Positions 1 through 6,418 of a stretch of DNA of 7,100 bases are shown here, piece by piece. The notes beneath the pieces were generated by a model, which had not been told where the DNA came from, did no database searches, and saw nothing but the letters and a program-made list of their open reading frames with translations. This stretch comes from Desulfobacterales bacterium (lineage in GTDB: Bacteria; Desulfobacterota; Desulfobacteria; Desulfobacterales; C00003106). The stretch spans positions 1 to 7,100 of the forward strand of contig JAUWMN010000081.1 of assembly GCA_030613165.1 (NCBI GenBank). The letters run 5' to 3'. The translations under genes were made by a program, and so were the position numbers. Numbering within the stretch: the stretch's first letter is position 1; every line of letters begins with the position of its first letter.

Positions 1-294
1 TATCATAAGCGGCCGGTCGTGATCGATGGGCTTATCTCAACGGCCGGGGCGCTGATAGCCCATACCATGAACCCGCTGGTTGGTGAATATATCTTTGCCG
101 GTCACACCTCAGGGGAGCAGGGGCATAAACATATGTTATCCCATATAGGGGTAGAGCCGATTATAAACCTTGGCCTCCGTCTGGGAGAAGGGACAGGAGG
201 AGCCCTTGCAATGCACATCATTGAGGCGTCAGCAAGGGTATGTAATGAAGTCCTCACGTTTGAACAGGCAGGGGTGAGTGAAGGGAGCGCGTGA
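1..294 (+). CDS. cobT: CobT, nicotinate-nucleotide:dimethylbenzimidazole phosphoribosyltransferase (C-terminal part; 5' end outside window)
   Basis: CobT makes alpha-ribazole 5'-phosphate from nicotinate mononucleotide and 5,6-dimethylbenzimidazole, for the lower ligand of cobalamin. The reading frame is open from base 1, so the gene starts upstream; the 97 visible codons are roughly the last quarter of a family member of about 350 residues. Family landmarks are present in order: PVVIDGLIS near the left edge, GHTSGEQGH in the middle, then [18 protein letters not shown]. The Glu of LGEGTG (codon 187-189) matches the glutamate regarded as the catalytic base in characterised CobT. The end, [12 protein letters not shown], is a normal family terminus. 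The stop TGA (292-294) shares its last base with the ATG of cobS, so the two are probably translationally coupled. Identification is secure; upstream genes cannot be seen. Confidence 0.95.
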   Translation, partial: YHKRPVVIDGLISTAGALIAHTMNPLVGEYIFAGHTSGEQGHKHMLSHIGVEPIINLGLRLGEGTGGALAMHIIEASARVCNEVLTFEQAGVSEGSA

Positions 295-1010
295 TGAATT
301 TCCTTGCAGCACTGGCATTTCTAACAATCCTTCCGGTCCGTTCATCCGCCCGATGGGAGGACAACGGAAAGGTCCTCTATTTTCCGATTGTGGGCTTGAT
401 CATCGGAGGACTCCTTTGCGGGGTGGACTATGCCGCCTCCTTTGTGTTCGGATCCGAAATTCGGTCCCTGATCGATGTCTTCTTTTTGGCTCTCATCACC
501 AGGGGTCTCCATTTAGACGGACTTGCCGATACTGCTGACGGCCTTTTGTCACACCGGTCACGCGAAGAATCATTGCTGATTATGAGGGATTCCCGGATCG
601 GTACAATGGGTGTGCTTGCTCTTTTATTCTGTATCCTGTTCAAGTGGGGAGGCATTCTATGTATGCCGGAGGGAAACAGGTGGTTATTTCTCCTCCTGGC
701 CCCGGCCTTTGCACGCTGTTCACTGGTAATCGGATTAGCGCTGATGCCGTACGCCAGGGCTGAAGGTGGGCTTGCAAAGCATATGACGGAAGCAGGGAAG
801 GGTGCCCTCTGCTTTGTACTGATACCGGCAATTCTGCCGTTTCTGATTGACTGGAAAATCGCGGTTGTTATGCACTTGGTCTTTGCTTTATGTGTGGCTA
901 TCCTCCTGTGGTATTACAAAAAAAAGATCCATGGCGTTACCGGTGATACACTGGGAGGGATGTGCGAGATTGTTGAGTGCATAATCCTGATGACCGGTTG
1001 TTTGTTTTGA
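294..1010 (+). CDS. cobS: CobS, adenosylcobinamide-GDP ribazoletransferase (cobalamin synthase)
   Basis: CobS is an integral inner-membrane enzyme that joins adenosylcobinamide-GDP to alpha-ribazole (phosphate), the step that attaches the lower ligand made by CobT. The 238-residue protein is close to the usual length of about 250. It opens with the family N-terminus (FLAALAFLTILPV) and has the acidic metal/substrate motif HLDGLADTADG at about 73-83, IMRDSRIGTMG at about 96-106 and GVTGDTLGGMCEI near 214-226. Several long hydrophobic segments (about 30-50, 106-120, 130-150, 170-205) fit a multi-pass membrane protein. I chose ATG at 294 over the in-frame GTG at 291 because GGGAG (283-287) then sits 6 bases upstream instead of 3. 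The ATG overlaps the cobT stop by one base. The gene ends 48 bases from the end of the convergent cytochrome gene, and I see no clear terminator between them. Confidence 0.95.
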   Translation: MNFLAALAFLTILPVRSSARWEDNGKVLYFPIVGLIIGGLLCGVDYAASFVFGSEIRSLIDVFFLALITRGLHLDGLADTADGLLSHRSREESLLIMRDSRIGTMGVLALLFCILFKWGGILCMPEGNRWLFLLLAPAFARCSLVIGLALMPYARAEGGLAKHMTEAGKGALCFVLIPAILPFLIDWKIAVVMHLVFALCVAILLWYYKKKIHGVTGDTLGGMCEIVECIILMTGCLF

Positions 1011-1058
1011 TATGGAACTTTCCGCACACCCCTTGACCCAGGCTTTAGTCTTGAGAAG

Positions 1059-2318
1059 CTACTTGCCAGATCTTGTTCTCCTGATGTGATAATTTATCAA
1101 TATGTCAAGCTCTTCGTCTGTGATCATTTTATCTGTTTTTGCCATCATACGCCTGATGGTTTGTCTCCATTCCTCTTTCGACTTTTTCTCTTTCAATGTC
1201 TCTTCCGGCTCATGACATTCTGAACAGTCTTTCAGGAAGATCTGTTGTTCGATTTTTTGTTTTGCCGCGTGATAGTGCACCAGACTTCTTACGTCATCAG
1301 GGGTTATGTCGCCACCTTCTTTTTCGCTCATTTTAACGATGATCCGCTCCAAGGTCTGTGGAGTTCCCGTTGTGGTTAATATTCGTTTTCGGTCATGACA
1401 GCGAGTGCATTTCTTGATAGAAAGGCTATCCATTGTTTTTTCGTATCTAACGTGATATTGTGTAAGTATATTGAGTTCCTCCTCACTTATCTTTCTTCCT
1501 GCCTTATCCATCATTTTCTTGGCCGTTTCTCTCCATTGCTCATCTGTTTTTCCCGTTTCCAGGGCGACATCCGCCGGATGGCATTGGGAGCAATCTCTTA
1601 AGAATAGCTCTTGTTCCTTTTTCTGCCTTGCCACATGAAAATTAACCAGTCCGGAAATAGCACTTTCTGTTATGGCGCTCCCATGTTTTTTTGCCATGGC
1701 CTGAATAGTCTTTTGCCATGACTCGTCATCTTTCAGAGCGTGGAGTGCTTTTTCCAAAGAATGGCATACTGAACATTTTTTTTCAAAGAGTTCGGAGGGT
1801 TCAAGGCCAAGTATTGTAGATTGGGCCTCCAATTTTTCTAATGTTATCATGCTGTGGGCTCTGATATGATAGTGTATTAAAGTGTCGATGTTTTCATCGA
1901 TCATTACTTCCTTGGTTTTACCCATCATGCGTCTGATCGTTGCCCTCCATTCATCAGGCGTTTTTTCTATTTCTAAGGGGGATCGTATGTTCATCCTTTT
2001 ATGACAATTTGAGCACTTTTTTTCAAACAATTCTCGGTCTTTTTTCTGCTTTTGAATGTGGTAACGAACCATGACATCTATTTCATCCTTACTTATGTCG
2101 CTACCCTTTTCCTTGGACATGGCAGTAACTATTTTCCGCCAAGTTTCCTCATCGCGTTCCAAAGCGACAACCCTTTTGAGGTCGTGGCATCGAGAACACT
2201 TTGTCATAATCATATTTTGATATTTTACCTGGTGTTTAACTGTTTCAGGTTGGCCATGACAATCAAATGCCCAAGTCATGCAAATTAAAAGGAAAAATAT
2301 TGTTTTAATCTTTCTCAT
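1059..2318 (-). CDS. Predicted exported hexahaem c-type cytochrome made of three tandem di-haem modules
   Basis: The 419-residue product starts with a Sec-like signal (MRKIK, then the hydrophobic TIFFLLICMTWAF; cleavage perhaps near residues 18-22), so it should act in the periplasm or on the membrane surface. It contains six CxxCH haem sites, at residues 41, 102, 182, 243, 304 and 365. Each site starts a unit with a Trp at +19 (Leu in unit five), a Met or Met pair at about +26 and a Tyr/Phe-His pair at about +45/+46. The CxxCH-Trp-Met order resembles the small haem domain of quinohaemoprotein amine dehydrogenase alpha subunits and related Geobacter-type cytochromes; that family link is inference. 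Units alternate in type, giving three AB pairs. The start at 2318 is chosen over the in-frame codon at 2378 because it follows GGAGG and begins the signal peptide. The gene overlaps the end of nifS by 14 bases and parts of it look AT-richer than its neighbours. Electron partners are unknown. Confidence 0.85.
   Translation of the reverse strand: MRKIKTIFFLLICMTWAFDCHGQPETVKHQVKYQNMIMTKCSRCHDLKRVVALERDEETWRKIVTAMSKEKGSDISKDEIDVMVRYHIQKQKKDRELFEKKCSNCHKRMNIRSPLEIEKTPDEWRATIRRMMGKTKEVMIDENIDTLIHYHIRAHSMITLEKLEAQSTILGLEPSELFEKKCSVCHSLEKALHALKDDESWQKTIQAMAKKHGSAITESAISGLVNFHVARQKKEQELFLRDCSQCHPADVALETGKTDEQWRETAKKMMDKAGRKISEEELNILTQYHVRYEKTMDSLSIKKCTRCHDRKRILTTTGTPQTLERIIVKMSEKEGGDITPDDVRSLVHYHAAKQKIEQQIFLKDCSECHEPEETLKEKKSKEEWRQTIRRMMAKTDKMITDEELDILINYHIRRTRSGK
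1086..2198 (-). repeat. Six in-frame haem-binding repeats within the cytochrome gene (A-B-A-B-A-B)
   Basis: The first Cys of each CxxCH is encoded at 2198, 2015, 1775, 1592, 1409 and 1226, so steps are 183, 240, 183, 183 and 183 bases (61, 80, 61, 61 and 61 residues). Odd units (type A) read like CSRCHDLKR and end with a Q-K-rich segment and LF before the next unit. Even units (type B) carry EW or QW followed by R/K-R/K-M-M. A units resemble other A units, and B units other B units, more than they resemble each other, which points to a di-haem AB ancestor copied twice. Unit B1 has three extra residues and is followed by a 16-residue longer linker. The last B unit stops soon after its YH. Confidence 0.88.
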
Positions 2319-3495
2319 GGTATCTGGCCTCCGTCTTTGATTGATCCCAATAAGGCGAAAGCTCCCTGAGTCGTTCAATAATGGGAGGGAGTTTTTCGAT
2401 AATAAAATCTATCTCTTCTTCGTTATTGTAGATACTCAGGCTGAACCGGATAGAACCGTGGGCCGCGGTAAATGGCACACCCATGGCACGCAGCACATGC
2501 GATGGCTCCAAAGAACCCGATGTGCAGGCTGAACCCGAGGAGGCGCAGATGCCGAATTCATTCATCATAAGGAGAATCGCTTCACCTTCCACGTACTCAA
2601 AGCTGATACTGGTTGTATTTGGGAGCCGATGCTCACGCTCTCCATTGAGCATGGCATTGGGTACTTGTTTAAGAATCTCGGTTTCAAGCTTGTTCCTGAG
2701 ATATTTGACCCGTTCATTTTCTTCTTTTATGTGTTCCGCGGCCAATTCGCACGCCTTGCCGAGCCCGATGATGGAGGCAACGTTTTCGGTCCCGGCTCTT
2801 CGCCCTCTTTCCTGATGCCCACCGATCAGAAAAGGCGAAAATTTGGTCCCCTTTCGGACATAAAGGGCTCCGACCCCTTTGGGCGCATGAAGCTTGTGGC
2901 CTGAAAGAGAGAGCATGTCTATGGGGACCTTGTGTACATCTATCGGGATTTTTCCAACAGCCTGCACAGCATCTGTGTGGAATACAATGCCCCTTTCTTT
3001 TACCACCTGGACGATCTCCTCTATGGGAAAGATTACGCCGGTCTCGTTATTGGCCCACATTATACTCACAATAGCGGTGTCATTGGAGAGGCTTTTGTAC
3101 AAATGTTCCGGATCCAATCGTCCTTCCCGGTCAACCGGCAGGAAGGTCACGCGGTATCCGTTTTTGCTCAGATATTCACATAGATTTTTCACAGCAGGAT
3201 GTTCGACGCGGGTAGTGATGATCTGTTTCTTGTCAGGATCGGATGCAAGGGCTGCCCGAATGGCGGTATTGTCGCTTTCCGTGCCACAACTGGTCAAGAG
3301 GATCTCATCCGGAGTCGCCCCGATCAGATCGGCTACTTTTTTGCGCGCCTCTTTTAACTTACGCATCACCTGACCGCCAAAACTATGCATACTGGATGGG
3401 TTTCCGTAGAGATCGTGAAAGTAAGGGAGCATCTCTTCCACGACCTCGGGCGCAACCTGTGTGGTAGCATTGTTGTCCGTATAGATTACTTTCAT
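2305..3495 (-). CDS. nifS: NifS/IscS-type cysteine desulfurase
   Basis: This PLP enzyme converts L-cysteine to L-alanine and holds the released sulfur as a persulfide for Fe-S cluster assembly. The 396-residue length is typical of group I (NifS/IscS) desulfurases. It opens with YTDNNATT and shows VEHPAV with His99 (the PLP-stacking His), HTDAVQAVGK, and SLSGHKLHAPKG with the Schiff-base Lys201. Then come GGHQERGRRAGTEN and the mobile-loop catalytic cysteine in ASSGSACTSGS (Cys324), followed by RFSLS near 350. AGGAGGTG upstream gives a strong ribosome binding site 7 bases before the ATG. That start overlaps the nifU stop as ATGA. The gene name follows its NifU partner; IscS would be an equally fair name for the enzyme class. 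No nitrogenase genes are visible, so a housekeeping Fe-S role is as likely as a nitrogenase-specific one. Confidence 0.95.
   Translation of the reverse strand: MKVIYTDNNATTQVAPEVVEEMLPYFHDLYGNPSSMHSFGGQVMRKLKEARKKVADLIGATPDEILLTSCGTESDNTAIRAALASDPDKKQIITTRVEHPAVKNLCEYLSKNGYRVTFLPVDREGRLDPEHLYKSLSNDTAIVSIMWANNETGVIFPIEEIVQVVKERGIVFHTDAVQAVGKIPIDVHKVPIDMLSLSGHKLHAPKGVGALYVRKGTKFSPFLIGGHQERGRRAGTENVASIIGLGKACELAAEHIKEENERVKYLRNKLETEILKQVPNAMLNGEREHRLPNTTSISFEYVEGEAILLMMNEFGICASSGSACTSGSLEPSHVLRAMGVPFTAAHGSIRFSLSIYNNEEEIDFIIEKLPPIIERLRELSPYWDQSKTEARYHEKD
2328..2332 (-). promoter_or_regulatory. Ribosome binding site of the cytochrome gene
   Basis: On the - strand, GGAGG lies 9 bases before the ATG at 2318. 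It sits inside the last codons of nifS. It decides the start: the longer in-frame alternative at 2378 would put about 20 charged residues before the signal peptide. It also suggests that translation of the cytochrome is coupled to that of nifS. Confidence 0.8.
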
Positions 3496-4322
3496 TGCCG
3501 CACCTCCTCTACCACCAGCTCCGGTGTAACCAGTTCACGCAACTTAGATTCCACATAATGTTTCAGCGTAACCTGCGAGGCGACACAGGTGGCACAGGTT
3601 CCGCGCAGTTTTACAATAACTGTGTTTCCAACAACATCAATAAGTTCGATATCTCCTCCGTCCTGCTTTAAAGAGGGTTTGATCTCACGTTCCAATGTCT
3701 CCTCAATGAGTTTGATTTTTTGAATGTTGGTCAATCGAGCCGGCTTTCGAGATACAACATGCGGCTTGCCGAGGACCTTGTCAATAATCTCTTCGATCTT
3801 CTCGTGACAGCTTTCACACCCTCCGCCTGCCTTGGTATAATCGGTCACATCTTCGACGGTGGCCAGATTGTTTTCACGAATTGCGCGTTCTATTTCCAAA
3901 TCAGTAACGCCAAAGCACTCGCAAACTATCTCTCCTTCGACCTTCTTTTCGGCTTCACCACGATAATAGGCAATCGCCTTTTCTAAGGCATTCCGTCCCA
4001 TGACGGAACAGTGCATCTTTTCTTTCGGAAGCCCCCCAAGATAATGGGCAATATCGTCATTAGTGACCTTTTCAGCTTCATCCAGAGTCATCCCCTTTAT
4101 TATTTCGGTCAACGCGGATGAAGAAGCAATAGCGCTCGCGCAGCCGAACGTCTGAAACTTAGCATCCTTAATCCGTTTCTCGTAATCCAGTTTAAAGGTA
4201 AGTGTTAAGGCATCACCGCAGGCCAATGATCCTTCTTCGCCTATGCCGTCAGGCTCTTCAACCTCTCCAGCATTTCGCGGGTGCAAGAAGTGATCTATAA
4301 CCTTTTCCGTATATTCCCACAT
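3492..4322 (-). CDS. nifU: NifU, three-domain Fe-S cluster scaffold protein
   Basis: NifU is a cytosolic scaffold on which clusters are built with sulfur from NifS before transfer to target proteins. All three classical domains are present in 276 residues. The N-terminal IscU-like domain (about 1-123) has the three assembly cysteines: Cys35 in LACGDAL with the following Asp37, Cys61 in FGCASA and Cys105 in HCSVMG. The central Bfd-like [2Fe-2S] domain (about 130-185) has Cys134, Cys136, Cys169 and Cys172 (VCECFG and GGCESCH). The C-terminal NifU domain (about 200-276) carries PSLKQDGGDIEL and the CATC pair (Cys243/Cys246). AGGAGA lies 8 bases before the ATG. The stop overlaps the nifS start by four bases, so scaffold and sulfur donor are co-translated. 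I see no iscA, hscA/hscB or fdx nearby, which fits a NIF-type rather than ISC-type system. Confidence 0.95.
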   Translation of the reverse strand: MWEYTEKVIDHFLHPRNAGEVEEPDGIGEEGSLACGDALTLTFKLDYEKRIKDAKFQTFGCASAIASSSALTEIIKGMTLDEAEKVTNDDIAHYLGGLPKEKMHCSVMGRNALEKAIAYYRGEAEKKVEGEIVCECFGVTDLEIERAIRENNLATVEDVTDYTKAGGGCESCHEKIEEIIDKVLGKPHVVSRKPARLTNIQKIKLIEETLEREIKPSLKQDGGDIELIDVVGNTVIVKLRGTCATCVASQVTLKHYVESKLRELVTPELVVEEVRQ

Positions 4323-4381
4323 AGTCTGATTCTCCTACCTGGTGTTCATCCATAAATACTCAATAGAATATGATAAATATC

Positions 4382-4416
4382 GTAACTACTCAGGAACTTT
4401 GAACCTGAACAGTTAC
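4382..4416 (-). promoter_or_regulatory. 35-base hairpin or palindrome in the cysK-nifU gap
   Basis: The 147 bases between cysK and nifU (4323-4469) hold one striking element. On the - strand, 13-base arms GTAACTGTTCAGG and CCTGAGTAGTTAC flank a 9-base loop. Eleven positions are Watson-Crick pairs and the other two are G-U and U-G when read as - strand RNA; read as + strand RNA the same positions are A-C mismatches. It therefore fits a structured leader of the nifU transcript. No U-run follows, so it is not an ordinary terminator. Alternatively it is an operator: a -10-like TATAGT (4420 to 4415) overlaps its upstream arm, although no good -35 was found. It lies about 60 bases before the nifU start. 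Confidence 0.5.
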
Positions 4417-4469
4417 TATATTTTAAGCATTTTTCCAAGAAAGTGAAGAGGGTAGGGGGAAAATAACAC

Positions 4470-5396
4470 CTATTCTCTAAACAGATCAGTGCTAATATAA
4501 CGCTCTCCGGTGCTGGGAATCACTACTACGATCTGTTTCCCTCTATTTTCCTGTTGTTTTGCTACCTTGATGGCAGCCCATACCGCGGCTCCCGAAGAGA
4601 TCCCGCAGAGTAGACCTTCTTCCTTTGCCAATCGCCGCGCTGTCTCAAATGCCTCTTCATTGGTTACCGTGACAATTTCATCGATAATATTGACATTCAA
4701 GACATCCGGTATAAAACCTGCGCCGATCCCTTGTATCTTATGGGGTCCGGGTTTGCCCCCGGAAAGGACCGGAGATGCCGAGGGTTCCACCGCAATTGCC
4801 TGAAAAGACGGTTTGAGGGCCTTTATCACCTCGGCCACCCCGGTAATAGTTCCGCCTGTTCCAACGCCCGACACCAGGATGTCCGCTTTGCCGTCGGTAT
4901 CACGCCAAATCTCTTCTGCCGTGGTCTTTCGGTGTATCTCCGGATTTGCCGTATTTTTGAACTGGTCGGGCATATAGGCACCTTTTGTGCCTGCCACGAT
5001 TTCTTCTGCCTCGGCAATGGCCCCCTTCATCCCCTCACTACCGGGGGTCAGGACCAGTTCGGCTCCCAGATGTGTTAAGAGTTTTCTTCGCTCAATACTC
5101 ATGGTGTCGGGCATGGTCAGACAAAGACGATACCCCCTGGCTGCACAGACAAAGGCCAAGGATATGCCGGTATTCCCGCTCGTAGGCTCTACAATCAGGG
5201 TTTTTGAGCTAATCCGTCCCTCACGTTCCGCTGCCTCGATCATGGAGACACCTATGCGATCCTTGCCGCTTCCAAGAGGATTAAAGAACTCTATTTTGGC
5301 AATTATTTCGGCCTCAAAGCCTTTGGTTACCTTGTTTAACCTGACCAAAGGGGTGGAGCCGACCGTTGTGTTGATGTCGGAAAAGATTCTCATCAT
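4470..5396 (-). CDS. cysK: CysK, O-acetylserine sulfhydrylase (cysteine synthase A)
   Basis: This PLP enzyme makes cysteine from O-acetylserine and sulfide in the cytosol. The 308-residue length is typical. It shows the N-terminal [12 protein letters not shown] and [11 protein letters not shown] with the PLP lysine Lys45 (the commonest version is GSVKDR, so the Gly before Lys is a mild variant). Next come [13 protein letters not shown] (substrate and PLP asparagine loop), [15 protein letters not shown], the phosphate-binding [10 protein letters not shown], and the C-terminal CGISSGAA and [11 protein letters not shown]. The strong CysK-like blocks favour CysK over CysM or cystathionine beta-synthase. 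The gene begins 15 bases after cysE, with GAGG in a purine run 7 bases before the ATG at 5396; a second ATG three bases further in is also possible. Being next to cysE and upstream of nifU-nifS, it supplies the substrate for the desulfurase. Confidence 0.94.
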   Translation of the reverse strand: MMRIFSDINTTVGSTPLVRLNKVTKGFEAEIIAKIEFFNPLGSGKDRIGVSMIEAAEREGRISSKTLIVEPTSGNTGISLAFVCAARGYRLCLTMPDTMSIERRKLLTHLGAELVLTPGSEGMKGAIAEAEEIVAGTKGAYMPDQFKNTANPEIHRKTTAEEIWRDTDGKADILVSGVGTGGTITGVAEVIKALKPSFQAIAVEPSASPVLSGGKPGPHKIQGIGAGFIPDVLNVNIIDEIVTVTNEEAFETARRLAKEEGLLCGISSGAAVWAAIKVAKQQENRGKQIVVVIPSTGERYISTDLFRE

Positions 5397-5411
5397 ACTT
5401 CCCCCTCTTCA

Positions 5412-6368
5412 CTACTTGTAAATTAACCGTGGAGTTTCCAAAATTACCTTGGTATCCGGTGGCGCCGGTTCCGTGATCCAGACATTGCCCCCTATTACAG
5501 AGCGCGCTCCGATGACGACTTTTTCCCCCAGGATAGTGGCTCCTGCGTAAATAATTACTTCGTCTTCGATAGTGGGGTGACGCCTCTTCCCTCTGAGTAG
5601 TTCTCCGGCGTCCTTTGGAAGCGATAAAGCTCCCAGGGTAACGCCCTGATAAAGTCGTACATTTTTGCCGATAACCGCTGTCTCGCCTATGACTACCCCT
5701 GTGCCGTGATCAATGAAAAAACTTTCTCCGATCCGGGCCCCTGGATGGATATCGATCCCTGTAATGCTGTGGGCATATTCGGTCATAATTCGGGGAAGGA
5801 GGGGGATGCCCTGCTCAAATAATTGGTGGGCAACACGGTAGACAGTTATGGCAAAGATGCCCGGATAGCTGAAAACAATCTCGTCGTAGCTTTTTGCCGC
5901 TGGATCTCCCTCGTATGCCGCACGCACGTCAGTGGCCAACACCTTACGCATGGTGGGGATCGATCCTAATAATGTAAGCGTCTCTTCATAGCCCCGCTCA
6001 ACACATTGGATACACGGTTGTTTATAGCGAAGGCACTCGTGCCGCATGCTGTGGGTAATCTGTTCTGAAAGGAGTTCAAACAGGAGATCAACAGACTGGC
6101 CCATCTGGTACCTCAGATTAACCGGATCCACATTCTTTTTGGTAAAGTAGCCGGGGAAAAGGATCTCCCTGACTCGCGTAACTATTTCTATGACCGACTC
6201 CCGAGAAGGGATCAATTGAGAATCAATGTGCTCAAAACATTCCTCATCATAACAGCTATCCACGATATTTTCGACAATCTTTGGAAGTTGCTCACGGAAT
6301 TGGGTGCGAGTTTCAAATCCGGTTTTGCATACTTGCATAGTATCTTTTACATCATCGGATAGTTTCAC
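5412..6368 (-). CDS. cysE: Serine O-acetyltransferase (CysE, EpsC-type)
   Basis: The enzyme acetylates serine with acetyl-CoA to give O-acetylserine, the substrate of CysK encoded next. The 318-residue product has a helical N-terminal half and a C-terminal left-handed beta-helix with hexapeptide repeats. Catalytic landmarks are GIDIHPGARIG (Asp206), FIDHGTGVVIGETA (Asp220/His221), YQGVTLGALS and KRRHPTIEDEV (His264). The long loop before RRHP (PKDAGELLRGK) is typical of the EpsC-type branch rather than E. coli CysE. Six cysteines, all in the N-terminal half, include C112-x6-C119-x2-C122. The protein ends RLIYK, without the C-terminal Ile that E. coli CysE inserts into CysK. The start is GTG, supported by GGAGG 7 bases upstream. 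It is the first gene of the - strand group. Confidence 0.93.
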   Translation of the reverse strand: MKLSDDVKDTMQVCKTGFETRTQFREQLPKIVENIVDSCYDEECFEHIDSQLIPSRESVIEIVTRVREILFPGYFTKKNVDPVNLRYQMGQSVDLLFELLSEQITHSMRHECLRYKQPCIQCVERGYEETLTLLGSIPTMRKVLATDVRAAYEGDPAAKSYDEIVFSYPGIFAITVYRVAHQLFEQGIPLLPRIMTEYAHSITGIDIHPGARIGESFFIDHGTGVVIGETAVIGKNVRLYQGVTLGALSLPKDAGELLRGKRRHPTIEDEVIIYAGATILGEKVVIGARSVIGGNVWITEPAPPDTKVILETPRLIYK

Positions 6369-6375
6369 AACAGCG

Positions 6376-6380
6376 CCTCC
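6376..6380 (-). promoter_or_regulatory. Ribosome binding site of cysE, fixing its GTG start
   Basis: On the - strand, GGAGG is followed by a 7-base spacer and then the GTG at 6368. The spacing is ideal, so GTG is the likely start. The next in-frame ATG (Met11 of the predicted protein) has no comparable site visible. Confidence 0.75.
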
Positions 6381-6418
6381 TGTTCTTATCCATTGACAAA
6401 GTCATTGAAACATTGTTT

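Noticed and set aside
2250..2318. Lipoprotein signal for the cytochrome (AFDC around Cys20)
   Set aside because: Asp just before the Cys and Phe at -2 do not fit a lipobox; an ordinary Sec signal is more likely.
2319..2378. Upstream in-frame start for the cytochrome at 2378
   Set aside because: It would add about 20 charged residues before a good signal peptide and lies deep in nifS; GGAGG at 2328-2332 points to the ATG at 2318.
2894..3373. Long open frame on the + strand opposite nifS
   Set aside because: It lies wholly antisense to a clear cysteine desulfurase, shows no recognisable domain and is the usual shadow of a conserved gene.
4323..4469. T-box or other known riboswitch upstream of nifU
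   Set aside because: No TGGNACCGCG-like T-box sequence, no terminator stem and no match to riboswitch cores I know; only the simple hairpin is supported.
4442..5413. 11-base inverted repeat AGTGAAGAGGG flanking cysK (4442-4452 and 5403-5413), as if marking a mobile cassette
   Set aside because: A few 11-base inverted matches are expected by chance in 7 kb; both copies are purine-rich, one belongs to the cysK ribosome binding region, and there is no transposase or target duplication.
4987..5421. Open frame on the + strand opposite cysK
   Set aside because: It is antisense to an unmistakable CysK reading frame, and its translation shows no family motif.
6393..6398. Perfect TTGACA on the + strand as a -35 box
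   Set aside because: At 16 to 18 bases downstream there is only a T-rich stretch with no -10-like hexamer.
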